This document shows positions 1 to 6,774 of a stretch of 8,006 nt of DNA, in pieces. Origin of the DNA: Hyphococcus sp. (GTDB lineage Bacteria > Pseudomonadota > Alphaproteobacteria > Caulobacterales > Parvularculaceae). Under the pieces are notes generated by a model. It searched no databases, was not told where the DNA came from, and saw only the letters and a program-made list of their open reading frames with translations. The stretch spans positions 1 through 8,006 of the forward strand of contig BQJH01000136.1 in the NCBI GenBank assembly GCA_021604605.1, read 5' to 3'. Numbering within the stretch: the stretch's first letter is position 1; each line of letters starts with the position of its first letter. Made by a program: the position numbers and the translations under genes.

Positions 1-498
1 ATCGATCACGCGATCGGAGGCTCGTTCATTAAAGCCAAGAATGAGGGGCCCGCTCTTGTTGTGCTTGCGGATCGTGAATTGCGCGCGGCGGCGTGTCGCC
101 GGTGCGCACGGGATCAACGGCGCAACGAGGCTTTCAGCAAAACCTTCACGCGCCAGTGCATCCACAACGCGTTGATGCTTCCAGCTTTGATAGGCGCGCT
201 CATTGATATGCTGTAAGGCGCACCCGCCACAGACGCCAAAATATGGACACGGCGGGGAGGCCCGGTCAGGGCTTTCGGTGATAAGCGTTTCAACTACGCC
301 CCGGTCACCGCGATAATTGATGCGGGCAACATCCCCCGACGCCGTGTACGGAACATAAATCACCTGACCTTCATGGCGCGCAAGCCCATCGCCGCGAGCG
401 CCGATAGCGTCAATGCGCACCTCAGCCGTTTTTTTCGGCTGCTGGCGTGTGCGATATTTTTGGCGTTTCTTTTTTCTATGCGGTTTTGACAGCGCCAA
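1..498 (-). CDS. rlmD: 23S rRNA (uracil-5-)-methyltransferase, RlmD/RumA-like (partial, C-terminus off window)
   Basis: This is the N-terminal part of a class I SAM-dependent RNA methyltransferase of the TrmA/RlmD (COG2265) family, which adds a methyl group to C5 of a uridine in rRNA. The 166 visible codons read without a stop to the window edge. After a basic N-terminal tail (HRKKKRQKYR) comes a TRAM-like domain beginning VRIDAIGARGDGLARHEG (about residues 27-66). Then follows an iron-sulfur motif with Cys84, Cys90 and Cys93 (CPYFGVCGGC), spaced C-x5-C-x2-C as in E. coli RlmD. The catalytic methyltransferase core lies outside the window. I chose TTG at 498-496 because GGGAG sits 7 nt upstream; it overlaps the tlyA 3' end by 23 nt, suggesting translational coupling. 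GTG starts further upstream, or at 420, are alternatives. The family is clear; the exact target uridine is inferred. Confidence 0.85.
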   Translation of the reverse strand, partial: MALSKPHRKKKRQKYRTRQQPKKTAEVRIDAIGARGDGLARHEGQVIYVPYTASGDVARINYRGDRGVVETLITESPDRASPPCPYFGVCGGCALQHINERAYQSWKHQRVVDALAREGFAESLVAPLIPCAPATRRRAQFTIRKHNKSGPLILGFNERASDRVID

Positions 499-1210
499 GA
501 AGGAACTCCCTGTTTCCGTCACCACCGGTGATCGGGCTTTCTATATAGCCGGTAGATTTCCAGCCCGGCTGATCGGATATCCATGCGGCCATATCTTCGG
601 CAACGCCGTAAGAGTTTTCATAGCCCGGCTTGACGAGTCCTCCCTTGCCGATACGTGATCGGCCTACTTCAAATTGTGGTTTAATCAACGCCGCAAGTCG
701 CGCACCCGACGACGCCAAGGCTAATGCAGGGGGTAATGCTTTTTTCAAAGAGATGAAACTGACATCGCAAACAATAATTTCGACAGGATCAGGAACGAGC
801 ACTGTCGATAAATCTTTCGCATGGGTTTTTTCAAGATTGATAATACGTGGATCGCCCGCGATTTTTTCATGAAGCTGACCGGAGCCTACATCCACCGCGT
901 AGATTTTTGCCGCACCGGCGCGCAACAACACATCACAAAACCCGCCCGTTGAGGCGCCAAGATCAAGGCAAACCTTCCCTTCTGGTTTGATTTCCAGTGT
1001 TCTGAGCGCCGCCTCCAGCTTCACCCCGCCGCGCGACACAAAAGGGTGTGCCTCTCCGTCAATTTCAACGGCGGCGCCGGGCGTTACTTTTTGCGACGCT
1101 TTTGTTGCAACAACGCCATCGATCTTCACCAGCCTCGCCTTGATCGCTTCCTGAGCACGGGCGCGGCTTTCAAAAAAACCGTTCTCAATAAGATGATGAT
1201 CCAGGCGCAT
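476..1210 (-). CDS. tlyA: TlyA family rRNA (cytidine-2'-O)-methyltransferase / hemolysin-like
   Basis: The 244-residue product is a TlyA protein. Characterised members 2'-O-methylate cytidines in 23S rRNA and, for the longer type, also 16S rRNA. An N-terminal S4 RNA-binding domain (about residues 1-60, beginning MRLDHHLIENGFFESRARAQ) is followed by an FtsJ/RrmJ-like Rossmann methyltransferase. SAM motif I is LDLGASTGGF at about 82-91, and further family signatures are VDVGSGQLH (106-114), CDVSFISL (148-155), IKPQFEVGR (176-184) and GGDGNREFLL near the C-terminus. I prefer the ATG at 1210, since family members usually begin MRLD. An in-frame TTG at 1225 would lie inside the dxs terminator hairpin, and neither start has a convincing Shine-Dalgarno. 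Transcription must come by read-through of that terminator or from a promoter inside the end of dxs. The downstream rlmD-like gene overlaps its 3' end. The old name hemolysin is historical. Confidence 0.95.
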   Translation of the reverse strand: MRLDHHLIENGFFESRARAQEAIKARLVKIDGVVATKASQKVTPGAAVEIDGEAHPFVSRGGVKLEAALRTLEIKPEGKVCLDLGASTGGFCDVLLRAGAAKIYAVDVGSGQLHEKIAGDPRIINLEKTHAKDLSTVLVPDPVEIIVCDVSFISLKKALPPALALASSGARLAALIKPQFEVGRSRIGKGGLVKPGYENSYGVAEDMAAWISDQPGWKSTGYIESPITGGDGNREFLLGAVKTA

Positions 1211-1235
1211 AAAAAAACGGCTCAATAATGAGCCG
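1211..1235 (-). terminator. Intrinsic terminator of dxs abutting the tlyA start codon
   Basis: Reading the minus strand, CGGCTCA and TGAGCCG form a perfect 7-bp GC-rich stem around a TTAT loop. Seven T residues follow at once (1217-1211), which is a textbook Rho-independent terminator 29 nt after the dxs stop codon. The T run ends exactly at the tlyA ATG. On the plus strand the same hairpin is followed only by CTTTT, so it could act weakly in that direction too. Confidence 0.85.
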
Positions 1236-1263
1236 CTTTTCTATACTGAATTTTCCAGATGGC

Positions 1264-3177
1264 CTAGCCGTGCAAATTCACCACATCGGCTGACATGCCC
1301 AACGCCTCTCTGGCGCGTTCAACGATATGCGCCGCATTGAGACGCGCCTCATCATACATTTTTTCAGGGCTGTTTTGATCCTGGAAAATGTCCGGCAAGG
1401 TCATGGTGCGGACTTTTAGTCCATCATCGAGAACACCCTGATCTGACAGGAAGTGAAGGACGAAAGCGCCGAACCCGCCGCGTGAGCCTTCTTCAATCGT
1501 GATCAGCACTTCGTGGTTGCGCACCAGCTGCATGATCAAATCATGATCGAGCGGCTTGGCGAAACGCGCATCCGCCACCGTGGTTGAAAGGCCCTGCTGC
1601 TCCAGCATTTCGCCAGCCTTCAAGGCTTCAGCCAGACGGCCGCCCAAAGCCAGAAGCGCGACTTTTGTTCCTTCTTGAATGATACGGCCCTTGCCGATTT
1701 CAAGAATTTTGCCCCGTTCCGGCAGATCAACGCCAACGCCTTCACCGCGCGGATAACGGAAAGCAATTGGCCCTTCATCATAAGCCACCGCCGTTGAAGT
1801 CATGTGGACAAGCTCGGCTTCATCACCCGCCGCCATGATCACCATGTTCGGCAGGCAGCCGAGATAAGCAATATCAAAAGAACCAGCATGGGTCTGCCCG
1901 TCGGAACCCACGAGACCGGCGCGGTCCATGGGGAAGCGCACTGGCAAATTCTGGATGGCGACGTCATGAACAACACTGTCATAGGCGCGCTGCAGGAAGG
2001 TCGAATAAATCGCCGCGAAGGGACGCATACCGTCCGCCGCCATGCCCGCCGCAAACGTCACCGCATGCTGCTCAGCAATGCCGACATCATAACATCGATC
2101 CGGGTAAACATCAGCGAACATATCCAGCGAGGTGCCGGACGGCATCGCCGCTGTTATGCCGATAATCTTGTCGTCGGTTTCCGCTTCCTTGATCAGCGTC
2201 TTGGCAAAGACCTTCTGATAGGCGGGCGCGTTGGGTGTTCCCTTTTTCTGCTTGCCGGAAACAACATCAAACTTGGCGACACCATGATACTTATCCGCCG
2301 CTTCTTCAGCAAACGGATAACCGGCGCCCTTGCGCGTTACGACATGAACCAGCACAGGGCCTTCTTCCATGTCGCGGACATTTTCCAATACCGGCACGAG
2401 CTGATCCAGATTGTGCCCGTCAATTGGGCCTACATAATAAAAGCCAAGCTCTTCAAACAAGGTGCCGCCCGTAAACATGCCGCGGCCATATTCTTCGGCT
2501 TTGGCAAGCTGGTTATAAACCGCCTTTGGCAGGCGTTTGGCGAGCTGTTTTCCAAAAGAACGGAAGCCCTGATAAACGCCGGAAGAAGAAGCCCGCGCAA
2601 GATAGGCGCTCATGGCGCCAACGGGCGGGGCGATCGACATGTCGTTGTCGTTCAAAATGACCACAGTCTTTGACCCAAGATGGCCGGCATTGTTCAGGCC
2701 CTCATAAGCCATACCGCCAGACATCGAGCCGTCGCCAATAACAGCAATCGATGTTGTATCTTTTTTGAGATGGCGTGAAGCTTCCGCAAAACCGGTCGCC
2801 GCAGATATCGATGTCGCAGCGTGGGCCGCGCCAAACGGATCATATTCACTTTCAGAGCGCTTGGTAAAACCGGAAAGACCGCCGCCCTGACGCAAAGTAC
2901 GGATGCGGTCACGCCGACCAGTCAAAATCTTGTGCGGGTAACACTGGTGGCCCACATCCCAGACGAGGCGATCATCTGGCGTGTTAAACACATAGTGGAT
3001 CGCCGTTGTCAGCTCGACCACACCGAGGCCGGAGCCAAGATGCCCGCCGGTCACAGAAACGGCGTCAATCATCTCGGCGCGCAGTTCGTCAGCCAGTTGC
3101 CGTAGCTGGCTCTTTTCCAGCTTGCGCAAATCTGTCGGGTAATTGACGGTGTCTAACAGCGGTGTCTCAACAGCCAT
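1264..3177 (-). CDS. dxs: 1-deoxy-D-xylulose-5-phosphate synthase
   Basis: The 637-residue protein has the normal full length of DXS, the thiamine-diphosphate enzyme that condenses pyruvate with glyceraldehyde 3-phosphate in the first step of the MEP isoprenoid pathway in the cytoplasm. The N-terminal domain carries GGHLGSGLGVVELT (about 44-57) and DVGHQCYPHKILTGRR (74-89). The thiamine-diphosphate and metal motif GDGSMSGG (148-155) is completed by NDND (176-179), and YVGPIDGHN (248-256) is also typical. The transketolase-like central domain contains DVGIAEQHAVTFAAGMA, with the catalytic glutamate at 369. The substrate-binding region GSDGQTHAGSFD lies at about 424-435, and a C-terminal transketolase domain follows. 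The ATG is preceded by GGAGGGG with about 8 nt spacing. Dxs is first in the minus-strand block and ends at a strong terminator. The adjacent ispA found next to dxs in many relatives is not present here. Confidence 0.98.
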   Translation of the reverse strand: MAVETPLLDTVNYPTDLRKLEKSQLRQLADELRAEMIDAVSVTGGHLGSGLGVVELTTAIHYVFNTPDDRLVWDVGHQCYPHKILTGRRDRIRTLRQGGGLSGFTKRSESEYDPFGAAHAATSISAATGFAEASRHLKKDTTSIAVIGDGSMSGGMAYEGLNNAGHLGSKTVVILNDNDMSIAPPVGAMSAYLARASSSGVYQGFRSFGKQLAKRLPKAVYNQLAKAEEYGRGMFTGGTLFEELGFYYVGPIDGHNLDQLVPVLENVRDMEEGPVLVHVVTRKGAGYPFAEEAADKYHGVAKFDVVSGKQKKGTPNAPAYQKVFAKTLIKEAETDDKIIGITAAMPSGTSLDMFADVYPDRCYDVGIAEQHAVTFAAGMAADGMRPFAAIYSTFLQRAYDSVVHDVAIQNLPVRFPMDRAGLVGSDGQTHAGSFDIAYLGCLPNMVIMAAGDEAELVHMTSTAVAYDEGPIAFRYPRGEGVGVDLPERGKILEIGKGRIIQEGTKVALLALGGRLAEALKAGEMLEQQGLSTTVADARFAKPLDHDLIMQLVRNHEVLITIEEGSRGGFGAFVLHFLSDQGVLDDGLKVRTMTLPDIFQDQNSPEKMYDEARLNAAHIVERAREALGMSADVVNLHG

Positions 3178-3333
3178 GGGAAAGTCCCCTCCAAAATCTC
3201 ATAATCTCCCGACATCGCACTTCGCTGCATCGCGGGAAGCCGCCCGTTCTAGCGCCTTAGCGGAAATTCTCCACCCCCTCTGGGGGAAATTGAAGACCAA
3301 CCCACGACAAGTTGAAGGCAAATCAAGGAGATG
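3178..3333. other. Divergent intergenic region between dxs and the exported-protein gene; short palindrome
   Basis: This non-coding stretch must hold the promoter of dxs (leftward) and probably that of the rightward gene at 3430. I see no convincing -35/-10 pair in either direction. A perfect small palindrome, CCCCC-TCT-GGGGG, lies at 3274-3286 without a T-tract. It is therefore not an intrinsic terminator, and it could be an operator half-site pair or an RNA hairpin. Reading frames here show no similarity to ispA or any other family I recognise, so there is no visible remnant of a lost gene. Confidence 0.45.
3187..3193 (-). promoter_or_regulatory. Shine-Dalgarno of dxs
   Basis: On the minus strand GGAGGGG lies about 8 nt before the ATG at 3177. 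It supports the chosen dxs start, the strongest ribosome binding site in the window together with that of the gene at 7791. Confidence 0.7.
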
Positions 3334-3429
3334 CCCTGTTTTTTCCGTCGTTTTGTTGCCGAAAGGCCGCAAAATCCGTAGGCTTTTCAAGCACAAGCGA
3401 GGGACCGCAAGCCAAAACAGGGGGATATC
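3334..3429 (+). promoter_or_regulatory. Candidate structured 5' leader that pairs with the Shine-Dalgarno of the gene at 3430
   Basis: CCCTGTTTT at 3334-3342 is exactly complementary to AAAACAGGG at 3414-3422. The second arm contains the start of the AGGGGG that serves as Shine-Dalgarno for the ATG at 3430. Inside the loop are further complementary pieces. TTTTG 3351-3355 pairs with CAAAA 3370-3374, enclosing GCC-GAAA-GGC (3358-3367) with a GNRA-type tetraloop. GGCTT 3381-3385 pairs with AAGCC 3409-3413, and within that GCG 3397-3399 pairs with CGC 3406-3408. The whole can fold as a multibranched leader. The complementarity is visible in the sequence; a role in controlling translation is inference, and I do not recognise a known riboswitch class. 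Confidence 0.4.
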
Positions 3430-4632
3430 ATGACAGCACTCAGGCGCCCAAAATTGTTCCTGAAACTGAACCTGCAAGTGATTGGGGCATGTATTTTCGC
3501 CCTCTTCATCTGTGGCGGCGCCTTTTCCAGCACGGCGTTCGCTCAGGACCCAACCTACCTCGCAGAATACAAGCTCTACTCCGCAGCCTTACAGGATGGC
3601 GATGATACAGCCACAGCAAGACACGCCCGCAATGCTTGGCAGGCCGCCGAACAGGAATTAGGCGATCATCAAACCACAGGCGTCCTCGCGTTTAATTATG
3701 GACAGTTCGCTTTGTTCACCAATACGCGTGATGCAGGAGAAGCCCTTAGGCGCGCCAACCAATTGCGGACTTTAGGCATTTCAGAATTACCGGCGGCAAC
3801 GCTTCAAATGATGATCGCGTTTGTTGATTTTGATTTGGGCGGCATGAAACGAAAACACGCCGACGCATTGAGACAGGCGCTTCAGACTTACGAGACACAG
3901 AACGGCGAACCCTCGGCCTATTCAGCTATTATCTGGGGTCGGCTTGCCGGCGCCGACCTCGCTGACAGAAAATATGATCTCGCAAAAGCCAGCGCCGCCA
4001 GAGCAGAAGCTGCAATCAGAGCCGCCATGCCTCACAATTATCAACGCAAAGCGGAAGCGATTATGATCGGCGCCATCGCAACAATTGTTCCCTCTTCACG
4101 CACAGGCGCATCGATCCGTAACGCATATCTTGATTTCGTCAGAGCCCGGGTATTATTCCCCCCTCAAAAAGATATTGATAGTTTTGCCCCTCTTCTTGCG
4201 CAAATCCTGGCATGGGAAGGCGCTGCAAGGGCCGCTGTGGAATCGCAAATTTTTAACTCCAGGCTGGGACGCACTTCAGGCAAAGGCGAGAGTACGCCTC
4301 TGGAGTTTCGCCTGCTTCCAAAGCCTAACTTTACATTTACTTCAGGAAAAAGCGAAAGGGAGTGTGGGATCGAGTTGATTCAGGTTGAAGCCGAGTTTCC
4401 TGATAATGCTGTTGGCCGGAACATGATCGGCGCGGCCTTAATTGGCTTCCATCTCGATAAAAATGGCAAGGTTACAGATGCGCGGGTTATGGCCGACGTG
4501 CCAACCGGTGTTTATGGCGGTGTCTCACTTGAAGCCGTAAAACAGTGGCGGACAAAATCTCCGCCTCCGAACGAACCGGCATGTCTTCAAAATCACATGG
4601 CGCTACTAAGTTTCGTTGTTCATATATTATAA
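3430..4632 (+). CDS. Exported protein with TPR-like helical region and TonB C-terminal-like domain (paralog 1)
   Basis: The 400-residue product is probably exported. A basic n-region and a hydrophobic stretch (about 17-33) end in a signal peptidase I-type site AFA|QD after residue 38. The middle (about 40-270) is alanine-rich and helical, with TPR-like spacing (YKLYSAALQDGDD, HARNAWQAAEQELGD, AYSAIIWGRLAGADLA), but I cannot define canonical TPR units. Residues about 313-377 resemble the TonB C-terminal domain: EAEFPDNAVGRNMIGAALIGF, DKNGKVTDARV, and SLEAVKQWR at 366-374. Cys312 and Cys385 bracket that domain and could form a periplasmic disulfide. A cleaved signal peptide would leave no membrane anchor, unlike a true TonB energy transducer, and no Pro-rich spacer is present. 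AGGGGG lies 5 nt before the ATG. The next gene is a tandem paralog. Its function is unknown; it may bind an envelope partner through the TonB-like fold. Confidence 0.85.
   Translation: MTALRRPKLFLKLNLQVIGACIFALFICGGAFSSTAFAQDPTYLAEYKLYSAALQDGDDTATARHARNAWQAAEQELGDHQTTGVLAFNYGQFALFTNTRDAGEALRRANQLRTLGISELPAATLQMMIAFVDFDLGGMKRKHADALRQALQTYETQNGEPSAYSAIIWGRLAGADLADRKYDLAKASAARAEAAIRAAMPHNYQRKAEAIMIGAIATIVPSSRTGASIRNAYLDFVRARVLFPPQKDIDSFAPLLAQILAWEGAARAAVESQIFNSRLGRTSGKGESTPLEFRLLPKPNFTFTSGKSERECGIELIQVEAEFPDNAVGRNMIGAALIGFHLDKNGKVTDARVMADVPTGVYGGVSLEAVKQWRTKSPPPNEPACLQNHMALLSFVVHIL
3621..3701 (+). repeat. 81-bp segment nearly identical to 4846-4926 (copy 1)
   Basis: This coding segment of the first exported-protein gene matches 4846-4926 in the second with only two mismatches (3678 A/G and 3690 G/A), both silent. 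The first 57 bases are identical. Flanking sequence is much more diverged, including at silent positions. Confidence 0.9.
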
Positions 4633-4690
4633 TCTAAACCGAAACTCTTATGCGCTTAATGCGACGCGAAGCGGGAGGGTGAGAATAAGA

Positions 4691-5839
4691 ATGTCCAAGC
4701 CTTTACGACTCAAGAAAATATTAGCGCTCATTGCAGCAGGCTTTTTCCTCGCCACGACAGCGCTCGCTCAGGATCCAACCTATCTCGCAGAATACAAACT
4801 CTATGCAGCAGCTGTGCAAAATGGTGATGACGCGGCGGCGGAAACACACGCCCGCAATGCTTGGCAGGCCGCCGAACAGGAATTAGGCGATCATCAAACC
4901 ACGGGCGTCCTCGCATTTAATTATGGGCGGCTTGTGATTTTTAGGGATGCAAAAGAAGCGTTACCTGCCCTCCAACGCGCGCAAACCTTGCAGGCAGCTG
5001 GTGTCTCTCAATTACCCGCCACCCACTTGAATATGCTTGTTGCCTTTGCGGAGTTTGAAACCAACGGGCAACAAAAGAAAGAGACTCTGAATTTGCGCCT
5101 TGCGTTGAAAGCTTTTGACGCCACAAGCGCACCCAACGCATATTCAGCGATTATCTGGGGAAGGCTTGCCCGAGCAGATCTAGCGGCTAAGAAATACAAT
5201 GACGCCATCACCAGCGCCGAAAATTCTGAAAACGCTTTTAATGCAGCTGCGCCTTATGCTTACCAGCGCAAAGCCGAAGCCATTTTGATACAAGGCGTCG
5301 CGCGCGTTACACCGCGAGGCCGTACGATAGAGTCAATTCAATGGGCGCATCATGCATTTGTTCGTGCGAGACAGTTATTTCCACCGCAATCAAATCTGGA
5401 TGATTTTGACCCTGTGCTGGCCCAGGTTTTAGCATGGGATCGGGCAGCCGGAGCGGCCTTGAGATCGGCTGGAAAGAAAAATTATACCAAGCATGGCTCA
5501 AATGGCTATCATCCGCTTAACGATGACGACTGGAACTTATTCGCAGCCAATAAAAGAGGCAATGAATTCTGTAATATTGAGTGGGTGTCGCGTGCAAGGC
5601 CAAACTATCCTTATCGAGCGAGCCTAAGGGGTTATATTGGAGCTGTACTTATCGGCTTTAATCTAGGTGATGATACTTCAGCTCATGACGCACGTATACT
5701 GGCTGAAGTGCCAACGAATGAATTTGGCGCCGTATCTCTGGAGGCCGTAAAAGAATGGAGATTGGAGCAACCTGCATTAGCGATTCCAGTTTGCAGAAAT
5801 AATTTTTTATACTCATATACGTTTGTCTTAAGTGACTAA
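4691..5839 (+). CDS. Exported protein with TPR-like helical region and TonB C-terminal-like domain (paralog 2)
   Basis: The 382-residue product is the tandem paralog of the gene ending 58 bp upstream. Its signal peptide (basic start MSKPLRLKK, hydrophobic 10-22) ends ALA|QD after residue 26, so both mature proteins would begin QDPTYLAEYKLY. The helical middle carries HARNAWQAAEQELGDHQTTG (53-72), AYSAIIWGRLARADLA and YQRKAEAILI. The TonB-C-like domain is at about 297-360: RPNYP retains the Tyr-Pro of the family, and GYIGAVLIGF and SLEAVKEWR follow. Cys294 and Cys368 bracket the domain at positions equivalent to those in the first paralog. I chose the ATG at 4691 because it begins a proper signal peptide and GGAGG lies about 12 nt upstream. 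An in-frame ATG at 4616 would overlap the previous gene and spoil the signal peptide. Co-transcription with the first gene is likely. Function unknown. Confidence 0.85.
   Translation: MSKPLRLKKILALIAAGFFLATTALAQDPTYLAEYKLYAAAVQNGDDAAAETHARNAWQAAEQELGDHQTTGVLAFNYGRLVIFRDAKEALPALQRAQTLQAAGVSQLPATHLNMLVAFAEFETNGQQKKETLNLRLALKAFDATSAPNAYSAIIWGRLARADLAAKKYNDAITSAENSENAFNAAAPYAYQRKAEAILIQGVARVTPRGRTIESIQWAHHAFVRARQLFPPQSNLDDFDPVLAQVLAWDRAAGAALRSAGKKNYTKHGSNGYHPLNDDDWNLFAANKRGNEFCNIEWVSRARPNYPYRASLRGYIGAVLIGFNLGDDTSAHDARILAEVPTNEFGAVSLEAVKEWRLEQPALAIPVCRNNFLYSYTFVLSD
4846..4926 (+). repeat. 81-bp segment nearly identical to 3621-3701 (copy 2)
   Basis: This is the partner of the segment at 3621-3701, at a fixed offset of 1225 bp. 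It encodes an identical peptide, HARNAWQAAEQELGDHQTTG plus seven further residues. The level of identity stands out against the rest of the two genes. Confidence 0.9.
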
Positions 5840-5865
5840 CTTTTGCAGCTTGGGCGCACTCTTGA

Positions 5866-5885
5866 GGCGCTTTCACCTAAGCGCC
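5866..5885 (+). terminator. Stem-loop after paralog 2, possible terminator without U-tract
   Basis: GGCGCTT (5866-5872) and AAGCGCC (5879-5885) form a perfect 7-bp stem around a 6-nt loop. It lies 26 nt after the stop codon of the exported-protein gene and 37 nt before the dehydrogenase start. No T run follows in either direction, so it is not a classical intrinsic terminator. It may stabilise the upstream mRNA 3' end or work with Rho. Confidence 0.35.
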
Positions 5886-5922
5886 AGCAAATAACTCAGA
5901 TCGTTTCGAAAGATCATCCCTC

Positions 5923-6750
5923 ATGCCTAACCCCTTCTCCAACAAGCTTTGCATCATCACTGGCGCCGGGTCCGGTATCGGGCGTGCGCTGGCGCTTGAT
6001 CTGGCGAGCCAGGGCGCGGCGCTGGCTCTATCGGATATAGATGAGGCGGGGCTGGAAGAAACGCGCACGCTGATCGAGCAGCAAGGCGCCAATCGGATGT
6101 GCTTTGACAGGCTTGATGTCGCTAATGCGGAGGCGATTGATGCTTACGCCGCGACGGTCAAGGAAAGCCTTGGGGCTGCCGACTATGTTTTCAATGTTGC
6201 AGGGCTCACGCGGCTTGGCACATTTGAAGCCTCCCCCCTTTCCTCTTTTGAAAAGATTATGGATGTCAATTTTTGGGGCGTCGTGAGGATGTCAAAAGCC
6301 TTCCTGCCGCAGCTAATCGAGACCAAGGGCGGGCTCGTCAACATTTCCAGCATCTTCGGCCTTATCGGTTTTCCTGGACAGTCACATTATTGCGCTTCAA
6401 AATTTGCCGTACGCGGATTTTCTGAAACAATTGCGCAAGAATTAAAAGACACCGGCATCAGCGTTACATCCGTTCACCCCGGCGGGGTCGCCACCAATAT
6501 CGCGCGCAGCGCAGCCCTTGATGAACTGCCGCCCGGTTTTAAATCACGCGAAAAATTCGATAAAAAATTCGACAAGGCCGCCCGCACCAGCCCCGCAAAA
6601 GCAGCGGAGATCATCCTGAAAGGCGTCGCCAAAAGAAAACGCCGGGTGATGGTGGGCGCTGACGCGCATTTCATCTCCGCGATCCAGCGTGTTTTTCCGC
6701 GCGGTTACACCAATATGATCGGATGGCTTTTACCGAAGAATAAAAACTAG
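5923..6750 (+). CDS. Classical short-chain dehydrogenase/reductase (SDR), NAD(P)-dependent
   Basis: The 275-residue protein is a classical SDR, a cytoplasmic NAD(P)-dependent oxidoreductase of the alcohol/ketone type. The cofactor motif TGAGSGIG is at 13-20. Asp38 at the end of the second strand (ALSDID) favours NAD(H) over NADP(H). NVAG at 91-94 replaces the usual NNAG. The active site is complete, with Asn116, Ser143 (NISSIFG), Tyr156 and Lys160 (YCASK), and the HPGGVATNI loop follows at 185-193. The C-terminal part (about 200-275) is basic and ends in a hydrophobic and aromatic segment (ISAIQRVFPRGYTNMIGWLL) that may touch membranes or lipids, as in SDRs acting on hydrophobic substrates; that is inference. 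The substrate cannot be told from sequence. The Shine-Dalgarno is weak. It ends convergently with xseB, beyond a palindromic repeat. Confidence 0.93.
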   Translation: MPNPFSNKLCIITGAGSGIGRALALDLASQGAALALSDIDEAGLEETRTLIEQQGANRMCFDRLDVANAEAIDAYAATVKESLGAADYVFNVAGLTRLGTFEASPLSSFEKIMDVNFWGVVRMSKAFLPQLIETKGGLVNISSIFGLIGFPGQSHYCASKFAVRGFSETIAQELKDTGISVTSVHPGGVATNIARSAALDELPPGFKSREKFDKKFDKAARTSPAKAAEIILKGVAKRKRRVMVGADAHFISAIQRVFPRGYTNMIGWLLPKNKN

Positions 6751-6774
6751 CTTGCAGAGACAATTTAAAACAAA

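Noticed and set aside
1804..2673. Long plus-strand open frame (289 codons) opposite dxs
   Set aside because: It is fully antisense to the unmistakable dxs coding sequence, shows no family signature, and has the low-complexity composition of a shadow frame.
3331..3381. Possible 16-codon leader peptide (MPCFFRRFVAERPQNP) in the 3430 leader
   Set aside because: AAGGAG touches the ATG with no spacing, so it is not a workable ribosome binding site, and the peptide has no attenuator-like run of a single amino acid.
3356..3384. TTGCCG - 17 nt - TAGGCT as a sigma70 promoter for the gene at 3430
   Set aside because: Spacing is right but the -10 matches only three of six consensus bases. It also overlaps the stem-loop region, so it is not convincing.
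3199..3477. Minus-strand open frame across the dxs upstream region, tested as an ispA remnant
   Set aside because: It has no aspartate-rich prenyltransferase motif (DDxxD) or other ispA-like segment, and it overlaps the start of the exported-protein gene.
4616..4690. Longer start for the second exported-protein gene (ATG 4616)
   Set aside because: It would overlap the first gene and place 25 residues before a complete signal peptide. ATG 4691 has its own Shine-Dalgarno.
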